Of a stretch of 62,648 nt of DNA, positions 43,482-52,468 are shown in pieces; the stretch's first letter is position 1, and every line of letters starts with the position of its first letter. The notes beneath the pieces were generated by a model. That model worked only from the letters and a program-made list of their open reading frames with translations. It did not search any database and had not been told where the DNA came from. The position numbers and the translations under genes are program-made. The stretch lies in assembly GCF_007991635.1 (NCBI RefSeq), contig NZ_BJYS01000046.1, positions 1-62,648 on the forward strand, read 5' to 3'. This DNA is from Adhaeribacter aerolatus. GTDB lineage: Bacteria; Bacteroidota; Bacteroidia; Cytophagales; Hymenobacteraceae.

Positions 43482-45425
43482 ATGATCTCAATTAATAACC
43501 TGAGCTTTCATTTTGGCAGCCGTACCTTGTACGAGGATGCCAATTTGCATATAAAACCAAAAGATAAAATAGGCCTGATTGGCCTGAACGGTACCGGCAA
43601 GTCTACCTTGCTGCGCGTGTTGGTAGGGGAGTACAAACCCGATAGCGGCTCTATCCAGATGAGCCGGGAAACCTCGCTTGGCTTCCTGAACCAGGATTTA
43701 CTCTCGTACGATACCCACGAAAGTATTTTATCGGTGGCCATGCAGGCATTTGCCGAAGCCCTGGAACTGCAGAAGAAGACTGAAGAAGTGCTGGTGGAGT
43801 TCGAAACAGATTACCGCGACGAACTGGTAGATAAACTGGCTAAATTGCAGGAGCAGTTTGAAGCGCTCGACGGTTATAATATTCAGAGCAAAGCCGAAGA
43901 AATATTAGAAGGCTTAGGTTTTACGACGGAAGAACTACAAAAGCCGCTGAAAACTTTTTCGGGTGGCTGGCGCATGCGGGTAATGCTGGCGAAAATATTA
44001 TTGCAAAAACCTTCGCTGTTGTTACTCGATGAGCCTACCAACCACCTGGACTTACCTTCGATTAAGTGGCTGGAAACTTACCTCGAAAACTACGAAGGGG
44101 CGGTGGTAATTGTATCGCACGACCGGGAATTTTTGGACAAGACTACCAACATGACCGTGGAAGTGGCCCAGCAGAAATTAAATGTGTATGCCGGTAACTA
44201 TAGTTTTTATTTAGAAGAAAAAGAACTGCGCAACGAAATACAGAAAGGCGCTTACGAAAACCAGCAGGCCCATATCAGGCAAACCGAACGTTTTATTGAG
44301 CGTTTTAAGGCCAAGGCTACCAAAGCAAAACAGGCGCAATCGCGCATGAAAGCTTTGGAACGCATGGATCGGATTGAAGATGTAGCGTCGGATGCCCCCA
44401 AAGTAAATTTCAAATTTCAGTTTAGTATTCAGCCCGGCCGCCATATTTTGCGCCTGGAGCACGTGAGCAAGCGCTACGGCGACAAGCTGATTTTCCGGGA
44501 TACCAACGTAAATATTGAGCGGGGAGATAAAATTGCTTTAATTGGGGCCAACGGTAAAGGTAAATCTACGCTGATGCGCATTATTGCGGGTACGGAGGCC
44601 GTAGACGGCAAACGCCAGTTGGGCCACAACGTAGTTATGGCCTTCTACGCGCAACACCAACTGGAATCGCTGAATGTGGAAAACGAAATATTGCAGGAGT
44701 TAACCGAAGCCGGCAGCAAACGCAACGAAATGGAATTACGGACCATCCTGGGTTCCTTTTTGTTTACCGGCGATGCCGTTTTTAAAAAAATAAAAGTATT
44801 ATCCGGGGGCGAAAAATCGCGGGTAGCTTTGGCCAAAACCCTGATCTCAGAAGCCAACTTTTTGCTGCTCGATGAACCAACGAACCACCTGGACATGCAG
44901 TCGGTTAATATTCTGATTCAGGCTTTGGAACAGTACGAAGGTACATTTGTGGTTATTTCGCACGACCGTTATTTTATTGAGAACGTGGCAAATAAAATCT
45001 GGTATATCGATGATTATCAGCTAAAAGAATACCCGGGCACTTACCACGAGTACGAATATTTTATGGAGCAGCGGGAAAAAGACGCCCGTAAAAATGGCGT
45101 GAAAATAGAAAAACCCACTCCTAAAACCATTACGGAAGAAAAGCCGAAAACGAACCAACCGGCCAACGGCAACCTGCAAAACGATTTAAAGCGCCTGAAT
45201 ACCCAATTAAAACAGGTAGAACAGGAAGTACAAAGCCTGGAGGAGGAGTTAGCGGCTTACGAAAAGCAACTGGCGGACCCTAAGATTTACGCGAACGTGG
45301 CTTCTCTAAAAGATACTACTTTAAAGTTTGAAGCCATTAAGAAAGCTTTAGACGACAAAAACAGCCAGTGGGAGGCAGTGGTTGAATCGATTGATAGCCT
45401 GGAAGCAAAAATTAAATCATTTTAA
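43482..45425 (+). CDS. ABC-F family ATPase (Uup/EttA-like)
   Basis: A soluble ribosome-associated ABC-F protein with two nucleotide-binding domains and no membrane part. 647 residues. The first Walker A is GLNGTGKST at about 34, with signature FSGGWRMRV near 160 and Walker B LLLLDEPTNHLD. The linker (about 235-310) is rich in R, K, Q and A, as in ABC-F proteins that reach the ribosomal P/E site. The second Walker A is GANGKGKST near 352, with LSGGEKSRV near 440. A C-terminal coiled coil (about 560-647) is Uup-like. It lies 15 bases before the T9SS plug gene. Confidence 0.93.
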   Translation: MISINNLSFHFGSRTLYEDANLHIKPKDKIGLIGLNGTGKSTLLRVLVGEYKPDSGSIQMSRETSLGFLNQDLLSYDTHESILSVAMQAFAEALELQKKTEEVLVEFETDYRDELVDKLAKLQEQFEALDGYNIQSKAEEILEGLGFTTEELQKPLKTFSGGWRMRVMLAKILLQKPSLLLLDEPTNHLDLPSIKWLETYLENYEGAVVIVSHDREFLDKTTNMTVEVAQQKLNVYAGNYSFYLEEKELRNEIQKGAYENQQAHIRQTERFIERFKAKATKAKQAQSRMKALERMDRIEDVASDAPKVNFKFQFSIQPGRHILRLEHVSKRYGDKLIFRDTNVNIERGDKIALIGANGKGKSTLMRIIAGTEAVDGKRQLGHNVVMAFYAQHQLESLNVENEILQELTEAGSKRNEMELRTILGSFLFTGDAVFKKIKVLSGGEKSRVALAKTLISEANFLLLDEPTNHLDMQSVNILIQALEQYEGTFVVISHDRYFIENVANKIWYIDDYQLKEYPGTYHEYEYFMEQREKDARKNGVKIEKPTPKTITEEKPKTNQPANGNLQNDLKRLNTQLKQVEQEVQSLEEELAAYEKQLADPKIYANVASLKDTTLKFEAIKKALDDKNSQWEAVVESIDSLEAKIKSF

Positions 45426-45440
45426 AAAAATTAGTTAGAC

Positions 45441-46781
45441 TTGGGAGCCGGCACTTTAAAAGCACTTGTTATATTTTCGGTTATACTATTAGCCTTTATC
45501 TGGTATAGCTGTGTTCCCCTTGCGCAACAAACTACCGGCGGTACTACCGAAGGTGCAGCCGAATATTACGCCGATACCCAATTGCGGTCCGAAGATTTTG
45601 TGTATGACAACAATGTAAAATCAGTGCAGTGTTATGTGCGCAGCGGCCACCCCGAAGAAGTACTGAATCCGCCGGTCGTGCCGCTGTCGCAGGAGCAGCC
45701 CATGGTGCTGGAGTTCGACCAGCTTAACAGTCCGCAGCAACGCTTTTTGGTAAAATTTATTTATTGTAACGCCGACTGGACCGAAGCCCGGATTACCCAG
45801 GCGCAGTTTATGCCGGATTTTAATGAGTTTTACATTACTGATATTACGCCATCGTTTAATACCAAAGTTAAGTTTTTTCATTACCGGTTTGTGGTGCCGG
45901 CCGTTAAGCTCAGCGGCAATTATTTAATGGTAGTATCCGACCAGCGCGGCCGTAATATTTTATCCCGGCGATTACTGGTTTACGAGCAGCGGGTAACCGT
46001 GGGCGCTCGGCCGGTATTACCCGCCGGTGCACAGGAGCGGCAAACTTATCAGCAGATAGATTTCGAAATCCGGTATAACCAATATCCGCTGGTAAACCCC
46101 AGCCAGGAAGTTAAGGTAACGTTGCGGCAGAATAACCGTTGGCACAATGCCAAGCTGAACCTAAAGCCGTTGTACGTGCGCGATACGGAGCGCAAGCTGG
46201 AGTTTACTTATTTTAACCTGGAAAACAGTTTTCCGGGCCTGAATGAGTACCGCTATTTCGATACCCGCAGCATGCGCTCGCTGGGGGCTAATGTTGCCAC
46301 AGCCAACCGGGAGGCGGTCCCCGAAGAAATACTGCTGTTGCCGGATAAAAGCCGCGCCCGCGATGCCTTCAGTTCTCAAGAGGACATCAACGGTAAATAT
46401 TTAATTGGTAACCGGGAGTACGGCAACGGAGCCATCAACGGCGATTATAATTGGGTAACGTTTAATCTGGCCTCGCCGCAGCCGGCAGCCGGCAATGTGT
46501 ATGTGTTTGGAGAGTTATCTGATTGGCAACTCAAAAAAGATTTTCAGCTGAGTTATGATGCCGCCAACCATCGTTATACCGGTCGCGCCTTATTAAAGCA
46601 AGGGTACTACAACTACGATTACGCCGTACAAACCAGCGGTATCCCCGACGAGCGTTATTACGAAGGCAGTTTTAACCTCACCGAAAACCAGTACGATATC
46701 ATTGTTTACTACCGGCCACCCGGTGCCCGCACCGATTTAATTATTGGCTACCAACCGGTAAACTACAATGCCCGCCGGTAA
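45441..46781 (+). CDS. Type IX secretion system plug protein (DUF5103)
   Basis: 446 residues; start TTG 45441, followed by a signal with a lipobox-like FIWYSC (Cys about 24). The sequence matches the DUF5103 family, whose Flavobacterium member was found as the Plug that closes the SprA outer-membrane translocon in the type IX system. Visible family stretches are VLEFDQLNSPQQRFLVKFIYCNADWT, the NYLMVVSDQRG strand, FEIRYNQYPLVNPSQEVKV and a C-terminal YYNYDYAVQT region. It is expected in the periplasm beside the translocon. It is co-transcribed with the ABC-F gene and ends at a terminator. Confidence 0.85.
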   Translation: MGAGTLKALVIFSVILLAFIWYSCVPLAQQTTGGTTEGAAEYYADTQLRSEDFVYDNNVKSVQCYVRSGHPEEVLNPPVVPLSQEQPMVLEFDQLNSPQQRFLVKFIYCNADWTEARITQAQFMPDFNEFYITDITPSFNTKVKFFHYRFVVPAVKLSGNYLMVVSDQRGRNILSRRLLVYEQRVTVGARPVLPAGAQERQTYQQIDFEIRYNQYPLVNPSQEVKVTLRQNNRWHNAKLNLKPLYVRDTERKLEFTYFNLENSFPGLNEYRYFDTRSMRSLGANVATANREAVPEEILLLPDKSRARDAFSSQEDINGKYLIGNREYGNGAINGDYNWVTFNLASPQPAAGNVYVFGELSDWQLKKDFQLSYDAANHRYTGRALLKQGYYNYDYAVQTSGIPDERYYEGSFNLTENQYDIIVYYRPPGARTDLIIGYQPVNYNARR

Positions 46782-46933
46782 TAAATAGGCACTGTTGTTT
46801 TTAAGCGCTTTTGTTTTCCTTAGAGTAAAACCTTTGCAAAAAATCAGCCATTAACTTATTATTTCTGCGGGGAACTTGTCTGATAGACAGGATTCATTTG
46901 CAGTCAAAAATTAACCTTAACAATAGCAAAATT

Positions 46934-46965
46934 AAAGCCTCCGAACATGAGAGGGCTTTGTTTTT
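46934..46965 (+). terminator. Probable terminator of the ABC-F/plug unit
   Basis: AAAGCC-TC (46934-46941) pairs with GAGGGCTTT (46951-46959) with one bulge, then TTTTTG. It lies about 150 bases after the plug stop. Confidence 0.6.
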
Positions 46966-47012
46966 GTAGAACTTTCGTTTTTAGGCTTAAACCTTCCGGA
47001 TTTTCGAAAAGT

Positions 47013-47150
47013 CTATTGGGTAAGTTCTAACACTTTCTTGGGTAAGGCTTGTACCTCGTAGTTCTGATGACTGTGCGCCATTTTAGCTAAGCATTGCTGC
47101 AAATCCGGGCAGGTGTTTACCAGGGCGGCCGGGTAGATGCGGCTACCCCT
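47013..47150 (-). pseudogene. Decayed C-terminal gene remnant
   Basis: On the minus strand, about 45 codons ending at TAG (47013-47015) read like real protein: RIYPAALVNTCPDLQQCLAK, then MAHSHQNYEVQALPKKVLELTQ. Upstream the frame is lost; a shifted frame continues for about 20 more protein-like codons. The codon choice (CTG, GCC, ACC) fits native coding. There is no start, so this is probably the end of a deleted or frameshifted gene. The family is not recognised. Confidence 0.35.
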
Positions 47151-47383
47151 TGATTGGTAAAAGATAAAATGTTGAATATTTTGTAGTAACCTTTAAATTC
47201 CGTGATGAAGCCACCTGTTAACTGTTAAATAGGAACCTTCTAAATGACAGTAAATATATTAGGGTAATTCTAAAATACATCAGTTTTTGGTAGCGGATTT
47301 AAAGTCTTAAAGATAAAAGAACCTTCAGCTAAAATATTTTATCATTTTATACCTATATATTATTTATTCTTGGTATAAAAGCG

Positions 47384-47563
47384 TACTTTTGTGCATTATT
47401 TTGAAATCAGCAGTCGAATTTCTGTTTACGGCTTAATATTAATAGCCACGTTTCCGTTAGCATCTATTTTCTCCTCGTCGGTAATTTTCTTACAAAACGT
47501 AGTTAGAATAAGTATCTGCTCATTTCAGATAGCGTATAACCTATTTTTAACAAAACAATTTTT
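47384..47563 (+). promoter_or_regulatory. Promoter and long leader of the DEAD-box helicase gene
   Basis: A TACTTTTG box at 47384-47391 fits TAnnTTTG. Transcription would start near 47398, leaving a 5' untranslated region of about 165 bases, unusually long here. Cold-shock helicase genes in other bacteria often have long regulatory leaders, so the same may apply. No defined RNA family is recognised. Confidence 0.4.
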
Positions 47564-49315
47564 ATGAACAAATTACGATTTGATGAGCTTTCGCTTTCCC
47601 CGGAAATGCAGCGTGCTATTGCCGACATGGGATTTGAAGAAGCTTCTCCAATACAAACCGAAGCCATTCCGGTTATTATGCAGGGCCGCGATGTAATTGG
47701 CCAGGCGCAAACCGGTACCGGTAAAACAGCAGCTTTTGGTATTCCAGCCATCGAAAGCATCGACCCAAAAGATCGTCGGGTACAAACCCTCATTCTTTGC
47801 CCTACGCGCGAATTAGCCGTGCAGGTATCAGAAGAAATAAGCAGATTAATTAAATATAAAAACGGTATAAGTGTGGTGCCTATTTACGGTGGCCAATCTT
47901 ACGACCGTCAATTACGTGCCCTGAAACAAGGCGTGCAAATAGTTATTGGTACTCCCGGCCGGGTGATGGACCACATTGAGCGGGGAACCCTGCAACTGGA
48001 TGCGGTGAAAAAAATAATCCTGGACGAAGCCGACGAAATGCTGGACATGGGTTTCCGGGAAGATATTGAATTCGTACTAACCAAAATACCGGCCGAACGC
48101 CAGACCATCTTTTTCTCTGCTACCATGTCGAAACCGATAATGGAGCTGACGAAGAAATATCAGCGCGATCCGCAATTGGTAAAGGTAGTGCACCAGACTT
48201 TAACGGTTACCAATATTGAACAGGTGTACTACGAGGTTCGCAACAACATGAAAATGGAAGTGCTGTCACGAATTATTGACATGTACAACCTGAAGTCGCT
48301 GATTGTGTTTTGTAACACCAAGCGCATGGTAGACGAACTGGTGAGCAACCTGCAAGCGCGCGGCTATTTTGCCGATGGCTTGCACGGTGACATGAACCAA
48401 ACCCAGCGTACCAATGTAATGGCCAAATTTAAGGCAGGTACCCTGGAAATATTAGTAGCAACCGACGTGGCAGCGCGGGGTATTGACGTGGAAGATTTGG
48501 AAGCCGTATTTAACTACGATTTACCGCAAGACGAAGAAGCTTATGTACACCGTATTGGCCGGACCGGCCGGGCTGGTAAATCCGGTAAAGCTTTTTCCTT
48601 CGTATCAGGCCGCGACATCTACAAACTGAAAGATATCATGCGGTTTACCAACGCCAAAATTAAACTGGCAGCGGTACCAAGCTACGAAGACGTGGCCGAA
48701 ATCAAAACCAATTTATTTCTCGATCAGATTAAAGAAGTTATTCAGCAAGGTAAGTTAGAAAAACACATTGCCCGGATTGAGCGTTTGTTAACAGAAGATT
48801 TTACCTCTTTGGAAATTGCGGCGGCGTTACTTAAAATGAACCTGAAAGAAGCCAAAGCACAGGCTGCTTCCGAAGAAATGAAAGGTCCGCGGGAAGGTTA
48901 CAACCGGTTGTTTGTAACCATGGGCAAAAAAGATCGCATTCATCCAAAAGATATTATTGAAGCCCTGACGGAGAATACCAGCATTCCGAGCAGCAAAATC
49001 GGCGACATTGATTTGTACGATAAATTCAGTTTCGTGGAAGTTGCCAAAGAATATACTTCTGAAGTACTGGATCGGCTGGGCCGCACCACCTTATTGGGCA
49101 AACCAGTAAGTTTTGAGAAAGCGCAAAGCAAAAACGCCATGGGTGGTGAAAAAGAAAGAGATCGGGATGGCGGTGGAAGAGACCGTGACAGAGATGGCGG
49201 CGGAAGCCGTGGTGGTTTTGAAGACAGACCTCGCGGTGGCGGTGGCTTCCGGGAACGGAACGACCGCGAACGCAACAGCCGTTTCGGAAAAAGAGAAAAA
49301 ACCAGAAGGTGGTAA
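47564..49315 (+). CDS. deaD: DEAD-box ATP-dependent RNA helicase (DeaD/CsdA-like)
   Basis: 583 residues. The RecA-like core (about 1-370) shows a Q motif (EEASPIQTEAIP), motif I AQTGTGKT, PTRELAVQ, motif II LDEADEML, SAT in FFSATMS, and HRIGRTGRAG. A DbpA-type RNA-binding domain follows at about 440-520 (FVTMGKKDRIHPKDIIEAL). The tail (about 530-583) is rich in R, G, D and E, as in RNA-binding RGG-like tails of Bacteroidota cold-shock helicases. It probably helps ribosome assembly and mRNA turnover in the cold. Monocistronic. Confidence 0.94.
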   Translation: MNKLRFDELSLSPEMQRAIADMGFEEASPIQTEAIPVIMQGRDVIGQAQTGTGKTAAFGIPAIESIDPKDRRVQTLILCPTRELAVQVSEEISRLIKYKNGISVVPIYGGQSYDRQLRALKQGVQIVIGTPGRVMDHIERGTLQLDAVKKIILDEADEMLDMGFREDIEFVLTKIPAERQTIFFSATMSKPIMELTKKYQRDPQLVKVVHQTLTVTNIEQVYYEVRNNMKMEVLSRIIDMYNLKSLIVFCNTKRMVDELVSNLQARGYFADGLHGDMNQTQRTNVMAKFKAGTLEILVATDVAARGIDVEDLEAVFNYDLPQDEEAYVHRIGRTGRAGKSGKAFSFVSGRDIYKLKDIMRFTNAKIKLAAVPSYEDVAEIKTNLFLDQIKEVIQQGKLEKHIARIERLLTEDFTSLEIAAALLKMNLKEAKAQAASEEMKGPREGYNRLFVTMGKKDRIHPKDIIEALTENTSIPSSKIGDIDLYDKFSFVEVAKEYTSEVLDRLGRTTLLGKPVSFEKAQSKNAMGGEKERDRDGGGRDRDRDGGGSRGGFEDRPRGGGGFRERNDRERNSRFGKREKTRRW

Positions 49316-49383
49316 CTTTTTAATTGTATGCTCGTATAAGAAATTATTAAAAGAGCATAAGGATTAAAAGAGGAACTGCTCTA

Positions 49384-49422
49384 AAAAAATAGCTTAACTA
49401 TAAAAGTTAAGCTATTTTTTTT
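49384..49422 (+). terminator. Terminator of deaD
   Basis: A 16-bp perfect stem (49384-49399 with 49405-49420) ends in a T run. Confidence 0.92.
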
Positions 49423-49625
49423 GCCCTCCCCGGTTTAAAATTTGATAGGAATATTTTCTAATATGGCCGGAGGCTCGGTCTCGTGTTTTTTCTCTCAGGC
49501 CGCTGGCCTGTTTGATATGATAATTGACTTTAGTATTTAGTTGAAACAATATAATGGATAGAGGCAGGAAAAAAACTCGAAAGCGAGACGCTACTAGAAG
49601 AATATTTAGACTTGCCTGAATAAAA

Positions 49626-49647
49626 AAAGGAGCTTACAGGCTCCTTT
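49626..49647 (-). terminator. Terminator of the PA2169-type gene
   Basis: AAAGGAGC (49626-49633) pairs perfectly with GCTCCTTT (49640-49647). The A run on the left serves as T run on the minus strand. Confidence 0.8.
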
Positions 49648-49668
49648 CTTCATTTTGAAAAACAAAAT

Positions 49669-50115
49669 TTATTTTGTCTGATCCCGCAGATCCCGTACCG
49701 TATCGTGGGCTTCTTTTACCTGCTGGTATTGCTTCTGCACAATGGTCTTTAATTGGCCGGGCAAATCGGCTTTTAAGGCTTTATCGTAAGCGGCTACTGC
49801 GTAGTCTTCGCCGCGTTCGCATTCGTTCAACACTTGTTTGCGGTCTTTACTCAATAAAGCTGAAGATAAGTCCATCCAGGTCCGGTGCACTTTACCTTCC
49901 AGCGAAGGCGATTCACTCTGGGTCTGGCCCATCTGGTGCAAGGCATCCTGCAACTCGGTAATCATGGTATCGCGCTGAACCGCGTATTGCCGGAATAATT
50001 GTTTCAGGTCCTGATCTTCCACATCGTCGGCAGCATGTTTGTAGCCAACCGATCCGTCTTTGCAGCGTTCTATCAGGTGGCTCACCACCGATACGTATTC
50101 ATTATTTCTTTCCAT
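49669..50115 (-). CDS. PA2169 family four-helix-bundle protein (DUF2383)
   Basis: 148 residues, all helical, with the DUF2383 pattern: LIERCKDGSVGYKHAADDVED near the start, QYAVQRDTMITELQDAL, and CERGEDYAVAAYDKAL. The fold is ferritin-like, but whether metal is bound is unknown. Such proteins are often stress-induced in Gram-negatives. It is monocistronic and lies divergent to nothing obvious, with a good terminator behind it. Confidence 0.85.
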   Translation of the reverse strand: MERNNEYVSVVSHLIERCKDGSVGYKHAADDVEDQDLKQLFRQYAVQRDTMITELQDALHQMGQTQSESPSLEGKVHRTWMDLSSALLSKDRKQVLNECERGEDYAVAAYDKALKADLPGQLKTIVQKQYQQVKEAHDTVRDLRDQTK

Positions 50116-50227
50116 AGGTTTATAGTGACTAATGACACATTAAGGTTATGGCCTATTTTACTACGGAAAGCTGTATTTTGTTTTAACGGTAAGCAAATTA
50201 ATATATTAAGCTATTATTCCTCCCGTT

Positions 50228-51466
50228 TTATCCTGCCATGGCCTGGCCGGCGAGGTAGCCGGTTGTCCAGGCAGCCTGAAAGTTGAAGCCACCGGTAACG
50301 CCATCAATATCCATTACTTCCCCGGCAAAATATAAATTGGGCAGCACTTTGCTTTCCATGGTTTCGGGTTTAATCTCATTCAGGTCAACGCCCCCGCAGG
50401 TTACAAACTCTTCTTTAAAGGTGGTTTTACCTTTTACCTGAAAAGGCGCGCGCAGCAGTTGTTCTACCAGTTTATTCTGGTTTTTAGCCGGTAATTCGGC
50501 CCAGATTACCTTCTCCGGAATGGCCGCCAATTCGGTAAGTGCTTTCCAGAGCCGCTGGGGTAAATTGAACAACGGGTGTCCGGATACAATCCGTTTAGGA
50601 TATTGCTTCCGGTAATCTGCCAATTGCAGCCGCAGCGCATCTTCAGAATAAGCCGGCGCCAGGTTGATTAATACCTGAAACTGGTAGTTCAGCTGGTGCA
50701 GGGTACGGGCCGACCAGGCCGATAATTTAAGTACCGCCGGTCCGCTAAAGCCCCAGTGGGTAAAGAGAAAAGGTCCCTCGTTTTCGAGGTGATGACCCGC
50801 AATTTTTACTTTGGCCTGGCCCACCGAAATACCTTGTAATTCTTTTAACGGCGAATCGGGTACGTTAAAAGTAAATAAAGAGGGTACCGGGTCTAAGATG
50901 GTATGGCCCAGTTTCTTTAGCCAGGCATAACTTTCGGGTTTGGGATTGCCGCCGGTACTAACCAGTACTTTATTAACAGCTAATTCCTGCCCGCCAGATA
51001 GCCTTAGCCGGAATCCGGCCAGGCCATTTTCTACCGGAATAATTTCTTCTACGGCCGTATTGGTATTTATTTTCACGCCAGCTTTTTGGGCTTCGTTTAA
51101 TAAACAGTTTACAATGGTAGCTGAATCGTCGGTAACCGGAAACATGCGGCCATCCCCCTCGGTTTTTAATATTACGCCTCTTTCCCGAAACCAGTTGACC
51201 GTATCTTCAGCGCCAAATTTTTTAAATCCGGTTTTCAGGAATTTGCCGCCGCGCGGGTAATATTGAATAAGCTGATGGGGATTAAAACAATGATGCGTTA
51301 CGTTGCAGCGGCCCCCGCCCGATACTTTAACCTTTGCTAATAATTTAGAAGTTTTTTCGAACAGATAAACCGACAAACCCGGATTTTGCTGGGCGCAGGT
51401 AATTGCGGCAAAAAAGCCCGCCGCTCCGCCGCCAATAATGGCAATACTTTTATTCTTTTCCGGCAT
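50228..51466 (-). CDS. NAD(P)/FAD-dependent oxidoreductase, HI0933/YhiN family
   Basis: 412 residues of a flavoprotein. The N-terminal dinucleotide motif is IIGGGAAGFFAAI (about 9-21). The family box KVSGGGRCNVTH lies near 47, with the CGGVDLNEIKPETMESK stretch near 348 and a C-terminal GFNFQAAWTTGYLAG. The HI0933-type proteins are poorly characterised. Some are thought to act on tRNA or rRNA precursors or as menaquinone-linked dehydrogenases, so no substrate is given. It lies 17 bases downstream of an epimerase-like gene. Confidence 0.9.
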   Translation of the reverse strand: MPEKNKSIAIIGGGAAGFFAAITCAQQNPGLSVYLFEKTSKLLAKVKVSGGGRCNVTHHCFNPHQLIQYYPRGGKFLKTGFKKFGAEDTVNWFRERGVILKTEGDGRMFPVTDDSATIVNCLLNEAQKAGVKINTNTAVEEIIPVENGLAGFRLRLSGGQELAVNKVLVSTGGNPKPESYAWLKKLGHTILDPVPSLFTFNVPDSPLKELQGISVGQAKVKIAGHHLENEGPFLFTHWGFSGPAVLKLSAWSARTLHQLNYQFQVLINLAPAYSEDALRLQLADYRKQYPKRIVSGHPLFNLPQRLWKALTELAAIPEKVIWAELPAKNQNKLVEQLLRAPFQVKGKTTFKEEFVTCGGVDLNEIKPETMESKVLPNLYFAGEVMDIDGVTGGFNFQAAWTTGYLAGQAMAG

Positions 51467-51483
51467 TAATATTTTCAGACAGA

Positions 51484-52305
51484 TTATATAAAGAACATCG
51501 GGTCCGGATAATTAAATCGGTATCCGAGGTCTTTTTTAATTTTTTGATTACTGATAATTTTAAAGCCATCGGCCGGGGAGACTGGCGCAAAATGGGGCAG
51601 GGGAAGGTTCAGTTTTTGGGCTGCTGCTGTATAAAAATCTTTACGGGTGGGATGTTCGTCGGCACAGCCATTATAAATTTCGCCCCATTTCTCCTGTTTG
51701 AAAATAGCCGTAACCAGACCAATGCAATCATTCAGGTGAATAAGGTTAACCGGTGCCTCTGGGTTAGGAATATTTTGTTTTCCCGCTAAAAACCGCCCGG
51801 CCTGCCGGGCGCCACCAACAAGTCCTGCCATGCGTACGATAGTCGTGCTTTTTCCGGAAAACTGGCGCAGGAGGGCTTCGGCCTGCAGCAAAATATTGTG
51901 CGCCTGGTACGTTTCCAGTTCTTCTGCCTCGGTAACTACCCGGTTTACATCCGGATATACGGCCGTAGAACTGATAAAAAGAATATTCTGAACCGGTGAA
52001 ACGGCTATCGCCTGACCTAATATTTCTATTTGTTGGCGGTAGTTTTCGCCATTGCCAGCCCGCAAGCCCGGCGGAAAAGAAACCATTAAATATTGACTGT
52101 TCAGGAAGGTGGGTAGGTTCTCTAAAGTTGACGCGGCAGCCAGATCGATCAGGAAGGGTTTAATTCCTTTATCAGCTAATAAGGTAAGTTTGGTTGGCGT
52201 AGTGGTAGAGCCGTTTACCTCATAGCCACTGGTGAGCAGCTTTTCAGCGACGGGCAGGCCCAGCCAGCCGCAGCCCAAAATACTTACCTTTTTTTCGTTT
52301 GCCAT
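51484..52305 (-). CDS. NAD-dependent epimerase/dehydratase-like protein (YeeZ type)
   Basis: 273 residues from ATG 52305, which gives ANEKKVSILGCGWLGLPVAEKL. An in-frame start at 52371 only adds an unlikely Cys/Arg-rich leader. It has the Rossmann motif GCGWLG (about 10-15) of extended or atypical SDRs, ILFISSTAVYPD near 105 and a VNLIHLNDCIG box near 190. The classical YxxxK appears only weakly, as in YeeZ-type proteins. The substrate is unknown. Likely co-transcribed with the YhiN-like gene. Confidence 0.83.
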   Translation of the reverse strand: MANEKKVSILGCGWLGLPVAEKLLTSGYEVNGSTTTPTKLTLLADKGIKPFLIDLAAASTLENLPTFLNSQYLMVSFPPGLRAGNGENYRQQIEILGQAIAVSPVQNILFISSTAVYPDVNRVVTEAEELETYQAHNILLQAEALLRQFSGKSTTIVRMAGLVGGARQAGRFLAGKQNIPNPEAPVNLIHLNDCIGLVTAIFKQEKWGEIYNGCADEHPTRKDFYTAAAQKLNLPLPHFAPVSPADGFKIISNQKIKKDLGYRFNYPDPMFFI

Positions 52306-52468
52306 AGTGCCGTTAAATTTACAACAGGAATCCTTAATAAATTGAGTTTTATACCAGCGCCTTACAGACAATGTATTTGCCGAAGTAAGCCCGCTGGGTT
52401 GTTTTAGCCCGATTAAGGTTTAATTGCTATTTATTGGTAGTTAAATAAGTAAAAGCGGTGGGGCCTCA

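Larger units (their letters stand above)
49316..49668. other. Spacer between deaD and the PA2169 gene
   Basis: It holds the two terminators listed separately. The middle (49440-49620) has a 22-codon protein-like tail (WIEAGKKLESETLLEEYLDLPE, then TAA at about 49620) without a start, possibly a remnant. Nothing else is seen. Confidence 0.3.

Noticed and set aside
49550-49620. Short protein-like tail ending near 49620
   Set aside because: Only about 22 codons without a start; too little to call a gene or a defined remnant.
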